Below the pieces are notes generated by a model. It had not been told where the DNA came from, did not search any database, and saw nothing but the letters and a program-made list of their open reading frames with translations. From contig NZ_JACHBY010000001.1 in the NCBI RefSeq assembly GCF_014200495.1, positions 1 to 64,000 of the forward strand: a stretch of DNA of 64,000 nt, given 5' to 3'. The translations under genes were made by a program, and so were the position numbers. Each line of letters opens with the position of its first letter. Position 1 is the first letter of the stretch. The DNA comes from Mucilaginibacter geliditolerans. Its GTDB lineage: Bacteria; Bacteroidota; Bacteroidia; Sphingobacteriales; Sphingobacteriaceae. Shown piece by piece: positions 8,252 to 16,814 of the stretch.

Positions 8252-8539
8252 TTAATCAGGTAATTGCAGATCAGGTTTTTTTGAGCTTTGGCGGGTTAAA
8301 TTGGTACTAACAGGGGTGAAGTCGCTAAAAAAGCCACAGTTGCGTAAATAGAACAGATCATCTTTCCCTGCCGCAATTTTTTCTGTAGTTGATGTTTGCC
8401 GTAGCGTCACCCGTAAAAAGGGCATCATTTAATGGGTACTGTTAGGTATGTTTGTGGTGCCGACTGCCCAAATGTGCTGCCCAACGCTAAAAAACATTAC
8501 CGCAATCAAAATATTAATCCTTTTTATTGTAGTACTCAT
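8252..8539 (-). pseudogene. possible decayed small secreted protein
   Basis: On the minus strand an ATG at 8539 starts a typical signal peptide (MSTTIKRINILIAVMFFSVG, then QHIWAVGTTNIPNSTH) that ends in TAA. The same frame resumes directly and stays open to 8252, with KDDLFYLRNCGFFSDFTPVS near its end. In the middle a shifted frame reads NDALFTGDATANINYRKNCG, also protein-like. A signal peptide followed by an in-frame stop between lacI and the lipoprotein genes suggests an inactivated PUL gene. An unaffected 59-aa ORF after the stop is the alternative. Product unknown. Confidence 0.35.
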
Positions 8540-8589
8540 TATAATCAGATCTAAGTCTTATTTTTTATATTATTTTGTATTGTTGATCT

Positions 8590-8666
8590 CTCCGGTATCA
8601 ATAAATATCCGGAGATGAATTAATTTACAAACTTCCGTGAAATTCTTATTGCGGAAGTTTGTAAAT
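8590..8666 (-). promoter_or_regulatory. two hairpins at the 3' end of the PUL 1 lipoprotein operon
   Basis: A 15-bp perfect stem (8623-8637 with 8652-8666, 14-nt loop) lies about 30 bases beyond the stop of the last lipoprotein gene. A second, shorter hairpin (CTCCGG / CCGGAG, around 8590-8614) follows. Neither has a clear T-tract on the minus strand. They more likely protect the susCD mRNA 3' end or attenuate transcription than act as classical terminators. Confidence 0.5.
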
Positions 8667-8696
8667 CATTAATCTCCTTTATTTAATGCCATTTAT

Positions 8697-9695
8697 TTAG
8701 GGCACACGCGTAGCATCAACCGACTGTTCAACTACCAAATACGAACCGGGTACATATATCCGTATGGGGAACCGCAGATTTAATGTATATGCTCCTGCTG
8801 GTAACCCATCATTATTTACATACTTGGCCGGTATTCTTTGATAAATATTGAACGCATTTCCAAGCGTGTTTAATGGAAAAGGAACCAATGGGAACCTGAA
8901 AACGCTTGAAGTGGGGGTGTAATAATACGAAGAAGTATATTCTTGTAATGACTGTAAGTAAGGAGGAATTGGATTTAGCCCTGCCGCGGGCCGGCTTACT
9001 ACTTCTCCAGCTTGAGGATTCCACGGGGTTCCATTTTTATCTTTATATACTACTGTTATAATATTTGGAGTATCCGCTACTCTTGTAACAGTTAATAATG
9101 GAAGTTTACCAACACTCGATTTACTTTCGTTGCCAACCAGGATACGGGTTTCGCTTGTTGAACCTATTGCCGGTACAGCATCAAAGTTTGTAGTGTCCAC
9201 TAATATAAAATCGCCAATCTTAGGATAGATCTTTGTACCGGCTTCATTTGTTATTTTTAAATCATACTGATATTCCCCTGCCGGCAAGTACAGTGCACCG
9301 GCGTTAGCCGATACCTGTCCGCTGTTAGGTAAAATTGTTACTGCCGGCAGGCTTTCTGTTTTCAGAAAGGATACGATTTGCTGAAAGGTAGTATCCTTTG
9401 TCGGGTCAATATATCCAGTAAATATCTGTACAGGGAATTTTTTACTGAATAATGAATCCACTATTTGTCCGTTAGCTTTATTGTAATAGTGAACAACCGT
9501 AGCCGTAAATGGCATAGACGACCCGTCCGGGTTTAACGCCGAACCCAGAAAGGTACGACCCTTGGGCACGTATATGGGATTCTGTTCATAATGAACATAA
9601 GGGCTCAGAAATCCGATCGTCGACTTTTTGCAAGAGTATGTTGTAATTATAAATGCCAATATGATAGCACTATATAAATAGAATATCTTTTTCAT
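8697..9695 (-). CDS. SusE-position lipoprotein, probably DUF5007-like (332 aa)
   Basis: The start at 9695 (MKKIFYLYSAIILAFIITTY followed by SCKK) is preferred over the upstream ATG at 9749, because it gives a clean SpII signal with the lipid-attachment Cys and leaves a 13-base gap to the preceding gene. The mature protein is beta-rich, with GFLSPYVHYEQNPIYVPKGR at its N-terminus, which I associate with DUF5007 lipoproteins found after susD genes. It lies in the SusE/F position and is probably a surface glycan-binding or accessory protein of PUL 1. The lipoprotein call is firm; the DUF number is recalled and not checked. Confidence 0.75.
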   Translation of the reverse strand: MKKIFYLYSAIILAFIITTYSCKKSTIGFLSPYVHYEQNPIYVPKGRTFLGSALNPDGSSMPFTATVVHYYNKANGQIVDSLFSKKFPVQIFTGYIDPTKDTTFQQIVSFLKTESLPAVTILPNSGQVSANAGALYLPAGEYQYDLKITNEAGTKIYPKIGDFILVDTTNFDAVPAIGSTSETRILVGNESKSSVGKLPLLTVTRVADTPNIITVVYKDKNGTPWNPQAGEVVSRPAAGLNPIPPYLQSLQEYTSSYYYTPTSSVFRFPLVPFPLNTLGNAFNIYQRIPAKYVNNDGLPAGAYTLNLRFPIRIYVPGSYLVVEQSVDATRVP

Positions 9696-9708
9696 GTTGT
9701 ATAAGCTA

Positions 9709-10398
9709 TTATTGTTTAAAATATAATATATGTCCGTTTTGAAGAACATTGAGTTGCCCGGTGGCTGTAGTGAGCCCTGATGTTTGGCAAAGCACCCTTA
9801 CCCCTACAGTATCAGCTATTTGTGATGCAACAAGCGGCGATGGCAGAGGCCCTCCTTTAATAAAGGTATAGTATTCGATCCTTGGTAAGGTACTTATAGC
9901 CCCTGAATAGCCAAGAGTTGGATCCGTGGTTGTTTCATATGAGATGACGGTTTGGTTGCCAAGCGCCGTTTTAAATAAAACGCCATTTTCTGTAAGTGAA
10001 CTATAGGTTACAGTGCTGGGTACGATATAAGCATTTAGGGAATCCTTAAATGTAGCCAGATCATACTTTATCAATGTGTCGACGGTATATTTTTTGCTTG
10101 GATCAACATTTTGCACTTCAAGCGTTCTTAGCGCCAGATAATTGTTTATAGAATAATCACTCGGTGCATAAAAGGTTATTCCTTTTTGGTTGATCACATC
10201 TTTCAATCCGGCTTTATCAACCAGCATCAGTAAGGTGTCAAACATTTTAAACCTGTTATTTTTCAAATAATCATAAGTAGTGAGGGTAGTTGTAGTACTT
10301 TCCAGTTTACCGCCAACTATATAGTCATTCTTTTTACATCCATTAAATACAATTGCCATTACAACAGCAAATGCCATATATTTTATAATATTTTTCAT
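9709..10398 (-). CDS. fasciclin (FAS1)-domain lipoprotein (229 aa)
   Basis: This lipoprotein (VFNGCKK lipobox at about residues 17-23) has one FAS1-like domain covering most of the mature chain. The segment ITFYAPSDYSINNYL matches the first conserved FAS1 box, and GQLNVLQNGHILYF at the C-terminus matches the last. FAS1 domains mediate adhesion or carbohydrate and protein binding. The gene lies 28 bases after susD and 13 before the next lipoprotein, so it is part of the susCD operon. FAS1 lipoproteins are recurrent in Bacteroidota PULs, with unproven function. Binding to the PUL substrate is inferred. Confidence 0.8.
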   Translation of the reverse strand: MKNIIKYMAFAVVMAIVFNGCKKNDYIVGGKLESTTTTLTTYDYLKNNRFKMFDTLLMLVDKAGLKDVINQKGITFYAPSDYSINNYLALRTLEVQNVDPSKKYTVDTLIKYDLATFKDSLNAYIVPSTVTYSSLTENGVLFKTALGNQTVISYETTTDPTLGYSGAISTLPRIEYYTFIKGGPLPSPLVASQIADTVGVRVLCQTSGLTTATGQLNVLQNGHILYFKQ

Positions 10399-10426
10399 TT
10401 GTTATTTCTTTAAGTGAATCAAATAA

Positions 10427-11914
10427 TTAATGCGACGCCCACCATTTATTTTGTACGAGCAATGGATCCTGCTGCAGCAATGCTCTTAACCCAATCGGCC
10501 ATTGGCATCCGCCTCCGTTAACCCTGTCGGTATTATAACCGGGTACTGAATTTTCGTAGTTAGGGTCTGAAATTAACCCCGTGCGATAAAGGTCAAAATA
10601 CCAGCTGCCTTCGCCGTAAAACTCTCTTCCGCGTTCATCCATAATTTCATATATAAGGTTAGTAGCATCAGTTGCATTATAAGCCGCTACCCCTGCTCTT
10701 TTACGTACCAGGTTAAGGTACATATCTCCTGTGCCCAGATCACCTAACCGTGCGGCAGCCTCAGCCCTTGTAAGATAAATATCGGCCAGGCGCAGCACCA
10801 CCAAATCATCACTTACATAAGCAGTGGTTTGGGTACCTGAATTCTGATACACAACATCCGCATATTTTACCAGGATCGGGTTTATGGTTTGCAATCCGTA
10901 AAAGTTATTCTTCACGCGTATATCAGCAGAAGTGGATGTAGTATCACCGTAAAGATTATTTATCACAGTTGGAGCTACATACCATGCCGTTTGCTGGTCA
11001 ATTATAAAAGGCGCCTGCAGGAACATATTGAAGGCATCTCCTGCTGCCTCATTGTCAGCACCTGAATAAAGCATATATAACTCAAAAATGCTTTCCTGAT
11101 CATGTCCCCTAAAAATATTTCTATAAGTTGCAGCTGGCTCAAGAGTATAACCGCCATATTTTATCACGCTATCTGCGGCCGCAGCTGCAGGCTGGTATTG
11201 TTTTTGCCACATATAGGTTTTTGATAAAAGCGCGAATGCTGCACTCTTATTGGCCTGTACGGCAACATCACCAGGGTTAGCATAGCTATACTGCAGCATA
11301 CTGATACTTTGTTTAAGGTCATTTACCACCTGGGCAAAACCTTGAGCATCTGTAGAACGGGCAATTGGCTGCGCTGTAATAGGATTAGTATATACTTGTG
11401 TAACAAGTACAGGTGCTCCCCATACTTCGGTGATATAGTAATAAGCGAAAGCCCTTAAAAAATATGCCTGACCTATTATCTGTTTTTTGGTAGCAACCGG
11501 ATCGTCAGTAAATGTTGATGCAGCCATACCGGGAACCTTGTTAATAATAAGGTTACACTGGGCTATTAACTGGTAAAAGGTGGTCCAGTCGTTCCATTGG
11601 CTACCATACGGTGTATAGTTAAAATCGTACTGGCCGCTTTCACTAAAATCTGAATAAGCTATATCGCCGGCAAAGGATGTGAATTCGCCCGCTGTAGCGT
11701 CGCCAAAAGTAAAGTAGCTTGAGCGGTTCAATAAGGCGGTACGCAATAAACTATAAGCACCCGCAAGGCCTGTTTGTGCTGCCTGTTCCGATGTCCAGAA
11801 GTTGGCGGTAGTAGGCGCGTTTATCGGCGTTTCGTTTATATATTTCTTACACGAGCCGAACAGTATTGTGCCGCAAAGAAATAATACTACAAAGTGTTTT
11901 ATATAATTTTTCAT
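10427..11914 (-). CDS. SusD/RagB-family glycan-binding lipoprotein (495 aa)
   Basis: SpII signal ending FGSCKK, then the SusD-like N-terminal segment (INAPTTANFWTSEQAAQTGLAGAY) and TPR-like helices. The C-terminal SusD domain includes VVLRLADIYLTRAEAAARLGD and the characteristic DERGREFYGEGSWYFDLYRTG. It caps the SusC transporter at the cell surface and delivers oligosaccharide. It begins 22 bases after susC and is followed by the FAS1 lipoprotein. Length is normal. The bound glycan is unknown. Confidence 0.95.
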   Translation of the reverse strand: MKNYIKHFVVLFLCGTILFGSCKKYINETPINAPTTANFWTSEQAAQTGLAGAYSLLRTALLNRSSYFTFGDATAGEFTSFAGDIAYSDFSESGQYDFNYTPYGSQWNDWTTFYQLIAQCNLIINKVPGMAASTFTDDPVATKKQIIGQAYFLRAFAYYYITEVWGAPVLVTQVYTNPITAQPIARSTDAQGFAQVVNDLKQSISMLQYSYANPGDVAVQANKSAAFALLSKTYMWQKQYQPAAAAADSVIKYGGYTLEPAATYRNIFRGHDQESIFELYMLYSGADNEAAGDAFNMFLQAPFIIDQQTAWYVAPTVINNLYGDTTSTSADIRVKNNFYGLQTINPILVKYADVVYQNSGTQTTAYVSDDLVVLRLADIYLTRAEAAARLGDLGTGDMYLNLVRKRAGVAAYNATDATNLIYEIMDERGREFYGEGSWYFDLYRTGLISDPNYENSVPGYNTDRVNGGGCQWPIGLRALLQQDPLLVQNKWWASH

Positions 11915-11936
11915 TGTAATTTCTTTTTAAATCAAT

Positions 11937-14900
11937 TTAAAACTGAACATTTATCCCCAGTGTATAATCTTTTGGTATAGGGTAAGTTGTACCATCATAA
12001 TCACCAAAAGGAGTTACCTGTTCAGCATCAGGTACAGTGGCTTTTTGGAAAACAGCTATGTTGTCAGCCGTAAAATACAAGCGGCATGATGATACACCTA
12101 AAGCATCTGTGAATTTTTTAGGCAGCCTGTAACCCAATGAAATGGTGTTGATCTTAAAATAGCTGCCATTTTCGTTAAACATGGTTGTCCATGGAGAATA
12201 TTCGTAAAAATAAGGGCCGTTAGGATTTAAAGCAGGGAATTTGGCCTTATATCCGTTAGGGTTAGCTGCTGCCGCTGCAGGATTCCAGAATCCTAACTGA
12301 TTAAGATTAGGGATACCGGTGTTGACAAAATTATATAGGCCACTTCCCCAGTTATCTAACTGCTGCTGTTGCAATGTATTAACAATTGTACGCCCTAGTG
12401 TAAAAGAGGTGTTAACGCTTACTGTAAAACCTTTGTAACTAACCGTGTTATTAAAACCGCCTGTAACCGAAGGGTTTGGATTACCAGTTGGCTGTAGATC
12501 ACCATATTGATTACCTGTATCTTCATCAGTCCATACATCATAATCTCCATTAATATCTTTCCAGACCGGGTAACCCGGCCTTACGGGATAATAACCCTTA
12601 AAGTAAGTAAGCAACTGCCCTGTTAAAGGATTTACCGGCACCTGGCCCTGTGTGTTATAAACACCCTGGTATTGTATCTGGTAGTACACATTTATCGGCT
12701 TGCCTACTGTAAACACATATTCTTGCTGTGTATTAGGGTCGGTGTATACTAATGTGCGGTTACCGTTTGGTAGTTTCAGTATCTCATTGTGGTTATACGA
12801 TATGTTAAAATTAGTATTCCACTGCACCTTGCTTTGTGGCGATAGGTTACGTGTGTTAAGGTTAATTTCAATACCCCTGTTTCCTACCGTTAATGGTGAA
12901 TTGGTTGTTTGCTGTGTATATCCTGTATAAAATGGCAGCGGGAAGGTATAATATTGGTTACTTGATCTCTTATCGTAATAATCAACAGTAAGTTGTATCC
13001 GGCTGTTCAGGAAAGACGCATCAAAACCCAGATCCAGTTGTTTTGTAGGTTCCCATGAAAGTTTTGAATCGGTAAATGCCGTACCCGAACTGAAATTAGG
13101 GATACCTATTGGTACGCCATTGTAATAACCGGTGAGGGTAGATCCGTTACCATTAAAGTTATTGTTGCCTGTACCAACAACATAAGTATTGTAAGGTGCA
13201 TAGTAATTGGTGGGTTGCTGCCCGCTAATGCCCCAGCTTCCGCGTATCTTAAATTGATCTATCCACTTAATACGCTTCATAAAGTCCTCATCCATTATGT
13301 TGTAACCGGCACTCACAGATGGGAAATAACCCCATTTACTGCCGGGCCCAAACCTTGATGAGGCATCTGCGCGCAGAGTAGCGTCCAAAAGATATTTTTG
13401 TTTATAATCATAATGCGCCTGTCCGCCCCATGATAAAAGCGAGGACGCCAAATAATTAGTTGAAGCAGACAGGTTACCTGCTGATACTCCCTGCACCACC
13501 TCAATAGAGTTATCGGGAACGTATTGGCCCGACACGTAAAGAAGGTTAGTTACATCTCTCTCAAAGCTCTGAAATGCAAGTATGGATATGTTACTGTTTC
13601 CGAGCTTTTTATTATAAGACAATATGTTATTGGCATTTACCTGGGTGTAATTGCTCAATGAATCGGATGCCACAGCAGCACCTGTGCTTGAGAGATTGGA
13701 AGGCGCGGAAAACTGATTCTCATTTGACTGCTTATTTATCGACTCTTCAGACTTGAAAGATAAACCAGGTAATATCTGGTAATGCAAGCCGACAAACGCG
13801 GTTATATTATCATTCCTATCCAGATTGCGTATACCGCTGTATTGTCCTTTGTAAGCAGCAATGTCATCGGCATCAAGATAGTAAAACGAGCTCGGCAGCG
13901 AATAACCGGCTAAAGGATTAACACTATGTATGGAGTTGCTTAAACCCGGCTGCCTGTCTACCCTTGACATGCTGATATTAACCTCAATGCCAAACTTCTT
14001 AGTTACCTGGTAATCAATATTTGAGCGGAATGAATATCTGTTAAGTCCCGTACCATACAATACGCCATCCTGATTATAATTGTTCATGCTGACACGATAA
14101 TTAAGATTATCCGATGCACCAGCTATTGATAGGTCGACATTATGCAGGTAAGCTTTCCGGTATAACAGGCCCTGCCAGTTTGTAGCATTGTTAAATGACG
14201 GGTTCAAACTGTCGGTAAGCATTTGGGGAAGACCTGCAATGCCCGACTTATTTGTTTGCTGCGCGATGAAATCTATTTTCTCATTCCGTTCTTCAGAGCC
14301 TGTGGCGGTTTGCGCTAATTTTGGCTGTGGAGAAAAACCACCATAAACATTCAGCTCAATTTGCGGCTTGCCTTTTTTAGCTTTTTTGGTGGTAACTACT
14401 ACCACGCCATTTGCACCCCGTGATCCCCAGATGGCTGTAGCGGCCGCGTCTTTTTGTACTTCGATACTCTCTATATCGTTTATATTAATACCTGCAAGCA
14501 CATCAGTTTGCGTATTATCAAACTGGCTCATATCGCTGAGGTTAGTTGGTACACCATCAATAATAAACAATGGTGTACTCAGTGCATTAGCTTCATTAAA
14601 ACCTGTTGAAATATTTGTGTTACCCCTAACTACAAAAGTGTTACGCACACCGGGCTGGCCATTGTAGTTTTGGATATTTACGCCGGGTACTTTACCCTGC
14701 AAGGCCTGATCAAAACTTGGTGTTGGCAGGTCCTCAATGTCCTTGCCCGAAATTATTGTGATAGCTGCAGTTGTAGTTTTTTTTGATACCTCGTGATAAC
14801 CCACCACTACAACATCCTCCAGGTCTTTTTTTGATGCCTGTAGTGTGACATCAATTACGGATCTGCCCTTTACTTCAACATTTTTAGGAACATAGCCGAT

Positions 14901-15128
14901 AAAGGAAAACTGTAATACCGCATTTGGCGATACAGACAGATGGAATCCTCCATTGAGATCTGTTACTGTACCATTGCCGGTACCCTTAACAATTACGGAA
15001 ACCTGAGGCAATGATTTGCCATCATCAGATCCCTTAACTACTCCGCTTACATTAACCTGGCCATAGGCGAGGCCATAGTAAACAAAGCATAATAAACAAA
15101 CAAGCGTTTTTTTGTAAGCATTTGCCAT
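11937..15128 (-). CDS. SusC/RagA-family TonB-dependent outer membrane transporter (1063 aa)
   Basis: Signal peptide (to YGLAYGQ), then a carboxypeptidase-regulatory-like domain (VNVSGVVKGSDDGKSLPQVS; about 25-110). The TonB plug (about 115-235) holds VVVVGYHEVSKKTTTAAI and LFIIDGVP, with the barrel to the C-terminal Phe (LGINVQF). No separate sigma-interaction domain is seen ahead of the plug, so ECF-sigma control is unlikely. It imports oligosaccharides captured by the adjacent SusD into the periplasm. First gene of the minus-strand operon susC-susD-FAS1-DUF5007-like. A LacI-type operator lies 190 bases upstream. Confidence 0.96.
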   Translation of the reverse strand: MANAYKKTLVCLLCFVYYGLAYGQVNVSGVVKGSDDGKSLPQVSVIVKGTGNGTVTDLNGGFHLSVSPNAVLQFSFIGYVPKNVEVKGRSVIDVTLQASKKDLEDVVVVGYHEVSKKTTTAAITIISGKDIEDLPTPSFDQALQGKVPGVNIQNYNGQPGVRNTFVVRGNTNISTGFNEANALSTPLFIIDGVPTNLSDMSQFDNTQTDVLAGININDIESIEVQKDAAATAIWGSRGANGVVVVTTKKAKKGKPQIELNVYGGFSPQPKLAQTATGSEERNEKIDFIAQQTNKSGIAGLPQMLTDSLNPSFNNATNWQGLLYRKAYLHNVDLSIAGASDNLNYRVSMNNYNQDGVLYGTGLNRYSFRSNIDYQVTKKFGIEVNISMSRVDRQPGLSNSIHSVNPLAGYSLPSSFYYLDADDIAAYKGQYSGIRNLDRNDNITAFVGLHYQILPGLSFKSEESINKQSNENQFSAPSNLSSTGAAVASDSLSNYTQVNANNILSYNKKLGNSNISILAFQSFERDVTNLLYVSGQYVPDNSIEVVQGVSAGNLSASTNYLASSLLSWGGQAHYDYKQKYLLDATLRADASSRFGPGSKWGYFPSVSAGYNIMDEDFMKRIKWIDQFKIRGSWGISGQQPTNYYAPYNTYVVGTGNNNFNGNGSTLTGYYNGVPIGIPNFSSGTAFTDSKLSWEPTKQLDLGFDASFLNSRIQLTVDYYDKRSSNQYYTFPLPFYTGYTQQTTNSPLTVGNRGIEINLNTRNLSPQSKVQWNTNFNISYNHNEILKLPNGNRTLVYTDPNTQQEYVFTVGKPINVYYQIQYQGVYNTQGQVPVNPLTGQLLTYFKGYYPVRPGYPVWKDINGDYDVWTDEDTGNQYGDLQPTGNPNPSVTGGFNNTVSYKGFTVSVNTSFTLGRTIVNTLQQQQLDNWGSGLYNFVNTGIPNLNQLGFWNPAAAAANPNGYKAKFPALNPNGPYFYEYSPWTTMFNENGSYFKINTISLGYRLPKKFTDALGVSSCRLYFTADNIAVFQKATVPDAEQVTPFGDYDGTTYPIPKDYTLGINVQF

Positions 15129-15317
15129 ACTGATTGGATTTAGTTAATAAATAAATAGTGCTTAATCGGACTTTTGATGATGCATTGTTATACCGCGCAT
15201 ATAACTGCATCATTGGGGGTATCCTGTTTATAAGTGATTGTTTTCCACTTAACTACCCAAATGATCACAAGTCGAATCTATCTAATAATAATCTTGAATG
15301 GCTAACAAAATCTTGCG

Positions 15318-15327
15318 CAAACGTTTG
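15318..15327. promoter_or_regulatory. LacI-type operator CAAACGTTTG
   Basis: This perfect 10-bp palindrome with central CG, extended by flanking GC/TC bases, is the classical LacI/GalR half-site geometry. It lies 190 bases upstream of susC and 333 upstream of the divergent lipoprotein, in the only large control region of PUL 1, and the locus encodes one LacI regulator. Binding is inferred. Confidence 0.65.
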
Positions 15328-15564
15328 TCTTTATAATATCATAATTGAATAGTCGCGCAATTTTTCTAATAAATATGAGTTGCGTTTGATGAAAAAATGA
15401 AAAGACTAATGTTGAATCGGTGGTGATATTGTATCCATGTTTTATTATTGGGATACAAATGCCATTATATGTTATCAGCAATAATATACGGGCGGGCTAA
15501 ATGATTGTAAAGAAGCTATTACCTGCTTGTAAATTAATTAATAAAGGCTCCATTGATAGCTAAT

Positions 15565-15574
15565 CAAACGATTG
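15565..15574. promoter_or_regulatory. second, imperfect LacI-type site CAAACGATTG
   Basis: This differs from the perfect palindrome by one base and lies 86 bases before the start of the divergent lipoprotein gene. Two sites about 250 bases apart could support looping or separate control of the two directions. A one-mismatch 10-mer can also occur by chance. Confidence 0.35.
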
Positions 15575-15659
15575 TGTAATGCCTTTAAAATTTTAATTAA
15601 TGGTTAATATTAACTTGAATAAATTAAAAATCAATTCATTTACTATTAATCTTTTAATT

Positions 15660-16589
15660 ATGAAAAAAAGTAATTTGTTTAAAACAATGATTTTTCTGCT
15701 GTTATCTGCGGGTATTATCCAGGGCTGTAAAAAGGATAATCAAAAGATACCTTCAACAGGAGCTATAAGTGCAACTGCAAGTAGTGATGCTTTGGTGCTT
15801 ACCCCTTATGGGAGAGTACCGGCTTCCCAGGTTTTTGCCGATGATCCCGGGACAACAGTATCAGTGGAAAATGGAAGAGTTGTTGAGAAGAATGATGCAA
15901 GTGGTAAAGTACTAAAAGATTTTGGGGCCTATGATGCTCAAACCAGTAACACGCCTCCTGGTAGAAATTTAGCCTTAAAACTAAATTCACTTGCTGTTAC
16001 TTCGGGAACAGGTTATTATACTTCAGCAAGTGTACCTGCAGGCGATACCATTAAAAAATTCACTACCAGGTGGATCGTTCCGGTAGCACCAACAAATGAT
16101 TCTACTCAATTTTTGTGGAATGGTTTGGACGGAGGTAGTTTACAGCCCGTTTTGCAATGGGGTAACGGAAGTACAACCTGGCAAATTGCCAATTGGTATT
16201 ATTTAAACGGCTATCACCATGGTACCTATATTACTATACCTGCCGGTACTGCTTTAACAGGTGTTATCACATTAACAGCTCATACTGACACTTCTTATAC
16301 GTATACAGAATCATTTACAGGCTACGCAGCTGCAAATGTAACTGTAGTGCGTCCAACGTTGGCTAACAGCACGGCTGAGTGCTGGGAGTCGTATACAAAT
16401 TCTTATATATACTTTCCAAATCAGTCGTACGTGGGGATGACCAATATCAATTGTTTAACGCTTGAAGGTACTCATCCATCCCTTCCATGGGTAGTAAGTA
16501 CAGGTAGCATAACCACTCCTTCAGGTAAAAATACGGTAGTGGTAAGTGATAGCGGAACAAATGGGGAGGTTGATTTTTATTTCAGATAA
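15660..16589 (+). CDS. lipoprotein with glutamic-peptidase (G1/eqolisin)-like domain (309 aa)
   Basis: The start at 15660 (MKKSNLFKTMIFLLLSAGII then QGCKK) gives a clear SpII lipobox; the ATG at 15600 would bury it. After a pro-like segment (about 25-110), the rest resembles the G1 beta-sandwich: FTTRWIVPVAP (like the family's W-x-V-P), WNGLDGGSLQPVLQWG (like WVGIDG..LQTG), then NWYYLNGYHHGTY. The AECWESY segment resembles AEWIVE. Q166 and E240 (or E243) would be the catalytic Gln/Glu pair. It may be an acid peptidase, a pseudo-enzyme or a lectin of that fold. It diverges from PUL 1 and shares its LacI-site region. Fold assignment is my pattern match. Confidence 0.55.
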   Translation: MKKSNLFKTMIFLLLSAGIIQGCKKDNQKIPSTGAISATASSDALVLTPYGRVPASQVFADDPGTTVSVENGRVVEKNDASGKVLKDFGAYDAQTSNTPPGRNLALKLNSLAVTSGTGYYTSASVPAGDTIKKFTTRWIVPVAPTNDSTQFLWNGLDGGSLQPVLQWGNGSTTWQIANWYYLNGYHHGTYITIPAGTALTGVITLTAHTDTSYTYTESFTGYAAANVTVVRPTLANSTAECWESYTNSYIYFPNQSYVGMTNINCLTLEGTHPSLPWVVSTGSITTPSGKNTVVVSDSGTNGEVDFYFR

Positions 16590-16605
16590 TTAGTGTTTAG
16601 TGTAA

Positions 16606-16639
16606 ATGCCTGTCGTAAATTCAGACAGGCATTTTTTTG
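16606..16639 (+). terminator. rho-independent terminator of the G1-like lipoprotein gene
   Basis: ATGCCTGTC (16606-16614) pairs with GACAGGCAT (16624-16632) around a 9-nt loop. A run of seven T follows immediately. It lies 17 bases after the stop codon. Confidence 0.85.
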
Positions 16640-16814
16640 CTTTTTAATTTAGACCCTGGAATAATACATAACGATTAGCTGGTGAGACAACACAAACGAT
16701 GGCACCCCGATATGCTTGAGTGTCAACTTTAAACGACGATATTGTGATATTCATTATCGCATTCACTGTTTGCTATTCCGGAACGAAGTGGTCAAGGGCT
16801 CCGGAATGTCCAAT

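Larger units (their letters stand above)
15129..15659. other. intergenic control region between susC and the divergent lipoprotein
   Basis: About 530 bases, AT-rich, divergent on both sides. It contains a perfect LacI-type palindrome and a second near match, listed separately. I found no full TAnnTTTG box in a convincing position for either gene. The 64-aa plus-strand frame at 15158 is unlikely to be a gene. Confidence 0.5.

Noticed and set aside
15158..15352. 64-aa plus-strand ORF in the susC control region
   Set aside because: Low-complexity hydrophobic and Asn-rich composition, spans the LacI palindrome, no ribosome site or homology signal seen.
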